Shown: piece by piece, positions 59,527-64,000 of the stretch | Layout of the letters: the number at the start of each line of letters is the position of its first letter | How positions within the stretch are numbered: position 1 is the first letter of the stretch | Translations under genes and position numbers: made by a program | From: PALSA-612 sp963846915 | Lineage (GTDB): Bacteria; Actinomycetota; Thermoleophilia; Gaiellales; Gaiellaceae | Direction of reading: 5' to 3' | NCBI GenBank assembly: GCA_963846915.1 | Contig: CAWJXV010000005.1 | Coordinates: forward strand, 186,001-250,000 | Length of the DNA stretch: 64,000 bases | The notes under the pieces: generated by a model | What the model was told of the DNA's origin: nothing | The model's database searches: none | The model's input: the letters and a program-made list of their open reading frames with translations, nothing else

Positions 59527-60219
59527 TCACCCGCCGAGGATGCGCCGGAGGAACACGAGATAGGCGGCGGCGATCGGAACGACGATCGGCGTCGAGCCGG
59601 TCGGGACGTGGAGGAAGTTGTGTGCGGGCCGCGAAAATCTGCGGCCGCGAGGGGCGACCGATTGCAGCCGGCGCTGTAACGAACCCACGGCGACCACAAG
59701 GCCTGTCGCGGCGACGACGAAGAGGATCTCGGCCATGCCTGCTCCGCTGCGCGGCCCGACGATCAGGACGCAGATGCCCGCGACCGGAACCAGCAGGACG
59801 CTGCCACTGAACGCCCACCAGCGGCCGCACCGGGCACCGATCGATAGACAGGGGGCGAGAGCAAACGCAGCAAGGAGGATCCTGAGCAAGCTGCGCCCGT
59901 CGCCGCCGACCTTGAGGACCGCTGAGAGCAGCAACGCCACCACAACCGCGACGAGCGACCCGATCGCGAGTATGACCGTTAGGGCGACGGCAACGTCGAG
60001 AGGCGATGCGAGTGCCGGCCCCCTCCTTCGCTCGGGCGCCGGCAGCCGGTGGTCTAGTCGATAGTGCGTCACCACGGCCGCGGTCAGTAGCACGAACAAC
60101 GCGACCGCCGTCCCGACGAGCATTCCGTCCGTCGGGACGAGAGCGAGGAGCAGCAGCACGAGCAGCGTGCTGGGGATCAGCCACGATCGAAGTCGCCGGA
60201 TGCGGAGAGCGGCACGCAT
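59527..60219 (-). CDS. Multi-helix membrane protein of unknown function
   Basis: 230 aa. Five to six hydrophobic segments (SWLIPSTLLVLLLLALV, GTAVALFVLLTAAVV, LDVAVALTVILAIGSLVAVV, SGSVLLVPVAGICVLIV, AEILFVVAATGLVVAVG) separated by short basic loops. No motif recognised. ATG 60219 overlaps the stop of the upstream phosphodiester-glycosidase gene (TGATG). Confidence 0.75.
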   Translation of the reverse strand: MRAALRIRRLRSWLIPSTLLVLLLLALVPTDGMLVGTAVALFVLLTAAVVTHYRLDHRLPAPERRRGPALASPLDVAVALTVILAIGSLVAVVVALLLSAVLKVGGDGRSLLRILLAAFALAPCLSIGARCGRWWAFSGSVLLVPVAGICVLIVGPRSGAGMAEILFVVAATGLVVAVGSLQRRLQSVAPRGRRFSRPAHNFLHVPTGSTPIVVPIAAAYLVFLRRILGG

Positions 60220-61413
60220 CAGTGGAATGGAACCGTCCTGGAGCCTCCGGGCAGGCTCCGGTAGACGGCGAAGAAGTCGCGGTCGTCGGGTGTGAGGTAG
60301 CGCCCGGCCGACTGCTGGTCGTTCGGGACGAGCTTCACCGGACCGTTCGCGCCGGGCCGGGCATAGGTGATGAAGCTCGGCCATTCGGGATTGATGTCCA
60401 GCTCCATCGCTCGCACAGCTCCCGCGCGGACGAAGATCGAGGCGAGCGTGCCGACGGTCTGGTAGTCGGACGCCGCGTAAATCAGGTTGCCGTGGGCGTC
60501 CACGCCGATACCGGACCGCCAGACACGCACGGCGTTTCCGAGCGTGTTCCCCCAGTTCCCGTACGCGAGCGCGGGACTGGGACGGCCGCCGGAGACGATC
60601 AGCGGCAGGTTCTGTCGAGCGAGCACGACGTTCGAAGCAGGGGTTCTGCCGCCCTTCCATGAAACGACGTCGACCCGGCCGTCACGGTACGCGACGACCG
60701 TGCCCTGCCCCGCCCTGAGCGGCGTCACGGTCTGGCCGTCGACAAAGAAGCCGCCCTGTCCGTCGGCGTACGTGAAACCGCTGTTGAACGTGGCGAGCAA
60801 CCGGAGCCGCTGGCCCGAGGGGACTTGCATCGGACCGCGAGGCGATGCGCCGGGTGGCTCATAGCGCCCCGGGTAGAGCGCGAGCTGCGTCCGTGTGTGG
60901 TCGATCCAGGCCACGTACGCGACGTTGCGTGGATACGCGGGCTCGGGACGGAAGGTCGTGACGAGCACCGAGTGGGCCACCCGCGACCGCCGCGCCGGTG
61001 GCGCGCCACGCGCCCTCGCCTGCAAGCGCCGGCCAGATCGCGAGCGCGATTCTCGGCGGCTGCTGGGAGGAGGCTGTGGCCACGGGGAGGGTGGCAGCTG
61101 CCCGGCCGACCCGAGGCAGAGAGGTCAGCGCAGGGCCACCGGGCTTCGGCGCCTGCGACGAGTACCAGTAGTGCTCGACGGCGTCCACAACCCATGCTCC
61201 ATGGTTCGCCCGGAGCCACTCCACGCTCCGAACCGTGAGGGGAAGGCTCGATGGCCGCAGGATCGTGGTCGTATACGAGAAGACGACCGGGGCCAGCATG
61301 AGCGCGAAAGCCAGCGTGACGCGGCGCCGTCGCCGCCTTCGATCGACAGCGCGACGCCTGCGTGCGGTGCGCGGGCGGGCGAGTGAGCGGAGTCGAGCTT
61401 CGGGCGACGACAC
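60219..61413 (-). pseudogene. Phosphodiester glycosidase family gene with a frameshift
   Basis: The C-terminal catalytic part (268 codons in one frame) has LLATFNSGFTYADGQGG, LPLIVSGGRP, RSGIGVDAHGNLIYAAS and MELDINPEWPSFITY. A second frame upstream encodes a matching N-terminus: a membrane anchor (LAFALMLAPVVFSY), SVEWLRANHGAWVVDAVEHY and PRIALAIWPALAGEGAWRAT. The two join only if a 1-base shift occurs between about 60965 and 61000 (TGAAVAG / HSVLVTTFRPEP). It is either a recent pseudogene, a sequence error or a frameshift site. GTG 61413 is the likely start. Confidence 0.75.
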
Positions 61414-61645
61414 GACCTGAGACCGGGGCAAGCTAGGGCGTCGCCACAGGACACCAGTAGCTGCTGAGAAGTTGCTGGGGATTCGATGGACGCCCGATGA
61501 AGACTGCTTCTGTTCGAGAACTGGGAACCCTGCCCTTTCGGGCAGGATGCGCTCGAGAGGAACCCGTGAGGGCGGTCCGGTCCTTCGCAAGGGTCGCCAG
61601 GCGCACTGCTTCCCCGCACACTCGCTCGCGTGAGGGGCCCTGGCA

Positions 61646-61812
61646 TGCAGGCGCCACGCGCACTGCCTGACCGACCATCACGATGGCCGCGATTGCGAAC
61701 GAGACGAGATCACAGCCGTCAGCGCCGTGGAACACTGGTTCACAGTCGATCCACAGGCTTTCTTCACTGGACTTTCACGGTGCGCTGGTTTGCTGGAGCT
61801 ATGGCTGCGACG
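61646..61812. repeat. Direct repeat copy 2 (~167 bp)
   Basis: Same-orientation copy of 56339-56503. Here the region flows into the flippase-like gene; in that frame the segment would read WFTVDPQAFFTGLSRCAGLL without stop, whereas copy 1 has a TGA there. Confidence 0.85.
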
Positions 61813-61813
61813 C

Positions 61814-62839
61814 GTGTTCGGTGATTCTCGGTCTCGGTGGCTTGCGGTCTCCGCATTGGCGGTTGCGGGAGCGGTTGCGTTCGCGGTCACCGCCTCCGGT
61901 GGTGGCTTGGGGCATACGCTGGCGCGGGGGCTGGCGGGGCTATCGGGAGCTGATCGACGCTGGTTGGTGGTGGCGTTGATGGGGTTCTTGGTTTCGCTGG
62001 TGGCCACGGCTGCTGGCTGGCGCTCGACGCTGATCGCCTGTGGCGGGCGGCTGGGTCGGGTCGATGCGTGTGCGCGTTACGGGGCGGGCTCGTTGGTGAA
62101 TACGTTCCTGCCGGCGCGGCTGGGTGAGGCGGTGCGGGTGGGGTTGTTCTCGAAGGCGTTCGGGCGCGACCAGAGCGGGCGAACGTTGATGGCCGTCGGC
62201 GCGTTGGGCGCCGTGACTGTGGCGGACACGCTCGCCCAGTTGCTGGTTGTCGGTGCGGGAGCGGCTATCGGTCCGGTGCCTGCCTGGTCGTTGGCGGTGC
62301 TGGGCGGATTCGTGGCCTGCGCGGTGGGAATCGCGGTCGTGGCTGCCCGACGCGTCCGGACGGTCCGCCTCGCTCGGGTCTTGGGAGTGTTCCGCACCCT
62401 GTCTGATTCACCGGGCCGGGCGGTGCGGCTGTTTGGCTGGTTGGGTGCGGCCACCGTTGCCCGTCTTGTGGCGGCGATCGCGATCGCCGCCTCGCTCGGG
62501 ATCCCCAACCCGGTCGAGGCGGGTGTGGTGATGTGCGCTGTTGTGATCGTCGCAACCGCGTTGCCGCTGATGCCGGGCAACATCGGTGTGACGAGCGGCG
62601 CGATCGTGCTCGCGCTCCACGCGCAGGGTGTCCCGGTGGTGTCCGCCCTCGCCGCCGGCCTGGTCTTCCACGCGGTCGAACTTCTGGCCGGCATCGTGTT
62701 CGGGCTCGCAGGAACGCTCGCGCTCGTGCCCTACCCGTCCCTAGCTGTACGCCGTTGGAGCCTGGCCGTCACCGGGCTACTCGGTACCGCACTGCTCGCA
62801 GCCAGCGTGGGCACAGCCTTCCTGCCTCAGCTCACCTGA
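61814..62839 (+). CDS. Flippase-like membrane protein (LPG synthase TM / UPF0104 type)
   Basis: About 341 aa from GTG 61814; an ATG at 61727 inside the repeat is in frame and would add 29 residues. Eight or more membrane segments, with FLPARLGEAVRVGLFSKAFG and the closing PLMPGNIGVTSGAIVLALHA as landmarks of the lysylphosphatidylglycerol synthase TM/flippase-like family (AglD, MprF TM region). No synthetase domain is attached. Role probably in lipid or glycan translocation. Confidence 0.85.
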   Translation: MFGDSRSRWLAVSALAVAGAVAFAVTASGGGLGHTLARGLAGLSGADRRWLVVALMGFLVSLVATAAGWRSTLIACGGRLGRVDACARYGAGSLVNTFLPARLGEAVRVGLFSKAFGRDQSGRTLMAVGALGAVTVADTLAQLLVVGAGAAIGPVPAWSLAVLGGFVACAVGIAVVAARRVRTVRLARVLGVFRTLSDSPGRAVRLFGWLGAATVARLVAAIAIAASLGIPNPVEAGVVMCAVVIVATALPLMPGNIGVTSGAIVLALHAQGVPVVSALAAGLVFHAVELLAGIVFGLAGTLALVPYPSLAVRRWSLAVTGLLGTALLAASVGTAFLPQLT

Positions 62840-62979
62840 CGAGAGTGTGGCTTCGCGAGTGGGTGTGGCGCGGCCCACGGGCCTCTGCGTTCGGCTCGCT
62901 TCGGTCGGGTGATATTCGGTGCGGGCCGGGCGCCGAGTCGGTGCGGCCTGCGGTGAGGCTGGAGAAGGCGGCGGCCTAG

Positions 62980-64000
62980 TTGGAGCGGGCGCGAGGCGAG
63001 CGGAACGACGCGCTGGACGGGCTGCGTCTTGTCGCCGTCTCGGTCGTGCTCGCGTTTCACTACCAGGTGCCGTTCGCGCACGCCGGCTTCCTGGGCGTCG
63101 ACGTTTTCTTCGTGCTCAGCGGCTACCTGATCACGTCGATTTTGCTCTCCCAGGTCGACCAGGGCCGCGTGCGGATCGCTGAGTTCTGGACGCGCCGCGC
63201 GCGCCGCCTCGTCCCGGCTCTGCTGCCCGTCGTCGGGGCACTGCTGGTCTGGGGCGCCGTGTTCGCGCCGTCGGTGCTGCGCGATCGGCTGCGCGGGGAC
63301 ATCGCGTCGACGCTCTTCTACTTCGCCAACTGGCACTTCATCTCGACGAGCACGTATTTCGCGAGCGACGGCACCGTGAGCCCGCTCGAGCACATGTGGT
63401 CGCTCGGCGTGGAGGAGCAGTTCTACCTCGTGTGGCCGTTGCTGCTCGCACTCGTCGCGTTCGTCTTCGCGCGCCCTGGCCACCGCCGGGTGGTCGTGGG
63501 TGTGCTGGCAGGGGCGGGTCTCGCGCTGTCGGCCTGGCGGCTCGGCAGCCTCTGGGCCAGTGGAAGCGACCGCGCCTATCTCGGTACCGACAGCCGCATC
63601 TTCGAGCCGCTGGCCGGGGCGCTGCTCGCGGTGGTTGTGACCTCGTCCCGCGTGCGGGCGGGGCTCTCTCGAGTCCATTGGCCACTGGCCGTCGCGGGAG
63701 CAGCCGGGCTCGCCTGGGGCTTCGCGACGCTCGGCGGCCCGAGCGGCGCGACGAACACGTACGCGTACGGCGGCGCAGTGGTCGTGGCTGCGAGCACGGC
63801 GGCGCTGATCGCGGCCGTCTCGATGAGGACGAGCGTCGCCACGCGCGCGCTCGCCGCCGCCCCGGTGGCGTACCTTGGCCGGCTCTCCTACGGCATCTAC
63901 CTGTGGCACTGGCCGCTGTGGGTGTGGACGGGGCGGCAGGGCTGGTGGGACCTCACCGGCCTCGGCGCGGGACTGCGCGCCCTCGTGCTCACGGCCGCCA
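62980..64000 (+). CDS. Acyltransferase 3 family protein (OafA/YrhL-like), 3' truncated
   Basis: At least 340 aa; the frame is open at the window end. TTG 62980 directly follows an in-frame TAG and is preceded by GGAGAAGGCGG. Motifs: RNDALDGLRLVAVSVVLAFH (conserved Arg and His), GFLGVDVFFVLSGYLITSIL, RRARRLVPALL, PLEHMWSLGVEEQFYLVWPL and YLGRLSYGIYLWHWPL. About nine membrane helices visible. Such proteins O-acylate surface glycans; a C-terminal SGNH domain may follow beyond the window. Confidence 0.92.
   Translation, partial: MERARGERNDALDGLRLVAVSVVLAFHYQVPFAHAGFLGVDVFFVLSGYLITSILLSQVDQGRVRIAEFWTRRARRLVPALLPVVGALLVWGAVFAPSVLRDRLRGDIASTLFYFANWHFISTSTYFASDGTVSPLEHMWSLGVEEQFYLVWPLLLALVAFVFARPGHRRVVVGVLAGAGLALSAWRLGSLWASGSDRAYLGTDSRIFEPLAGALLAVVVTSSRVRAGLSRVHWPLAVAGAAGLAWGFATLGGPSGATNTYAYGGAVVVAASTAALIAAVSMRTSVATRALAAAPVAYLGRLSYGIYLWHWPLWVWTGRQGWWDLTGLGAGLRALVLTAA

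Noticed and set aside
61678..62007. Minus-strand frame over direct repeat copy 2 resembling one over copy 1
   Set aside because: Similarity is due to the DNA repeat itself; copy 1 breaks the frame with indels and a stop, so it is not a conserved protein.
1..64000. CRISPR arrays, rRNA genes and prophage structural genes
   Set aside because: No regularly spaced short repeats, rRNA motifs or capsid/tail-type proteins were seen anywhere in the window.

Overview
The window is a GC-rich, gene-dense bacterial chromosome segment with many GTG/TTG starts and frequent 1-4 bp stop/start overlaps. Gene content points to an actinobacterium, probably a deep-branching lineage such as Thermoleophilia (inference). 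The pointers are a TopA with GRYGP-type C-terminal repeats and no zinc fingers, a fused biotin-carboxylase/biotin-carrier acyl-CoA carboxylase subunit, two LppX-like exported proteins, and a long Gram-positive-type SRP RNA beside dnaX-ebfC-recR. No 16S gene is present, so the assignment cannot be settled here.

Region 1 (1-12.4 kb): topA (5' truncated), a principal-type sigma factor, a LuxR-type HTH protein, an HD-GYP phosphodiesterase behind a structured leader that resembles a c-di-GMP riboswitch, pgsA, an acyl-CoA carboxylase alpha subunit, sucC-methyltransferase-sucD, and a membrane-anchored protein with two thioredoxin-like domains. Region 2 (12.4-25.3 kb): a Cys-rich exported protein, a Rieske/P450 pair, a sulfotransferase, an aminotransferase, a PDZ-Lon protease, an icd-mdh-SDR operon divergent from citrate synthase, two overlapping tyrosine recombinases and a GNAT enzyme. 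Region 3 (25.3-43.9 kb): an exported Cys-repeat protein, pckA with a formyltransferase-like gene, an AAA ATPase, an sdhA...sdhB-sdhE operon interrupted by two exported LppX-like paralogues and a 24-codon ORF, asd-lysC, and three tandem paralogues of a beta-propeller-like family. Many central-carbon genes (sucCD, gltA, icd, mdh, sdhABE, pckA) lie within about 28 kb.

Region 4 (43.9-51 kb): a long inverted repeat, the recR-cupin-ebfC-dnaX block with SRP RNA, an MBL-fold hydrolase, an isochorismatase-like hydrolase, an OYE-type flavoenzyme and tRNA-Val(CAC). Region 5 (51-64 kb) looks accessory. Next to the tRNA are a lone cytosine-5 DNA methyltransferase, a truncated exported gene, a small hypothetical and a RepA-like ATPase with a damaged 5' end. 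Then come a NuoF-like/ferredoxin pair, an IS481-like remnant, a ferric-reductase-like membrane protein, two phosphodiester-glycosidase genes (one frameshifted), a flippase-like membrane protein and an acyltransferase cut by the window end. Two copies of a ~165 bp direct repeat lie about 5.3 kb apart in this part.

The least explained signals are the interrupted SdhABE operon, the three propeller paralogues with the adjacent 167 bp inverted repeat, the tandem Cys-pair exported protein, the leader before the HD-GYP gene, and the NuoF-like/ferredoxin/heme-membrane-protein cluster with its duplicated upstream repeat.
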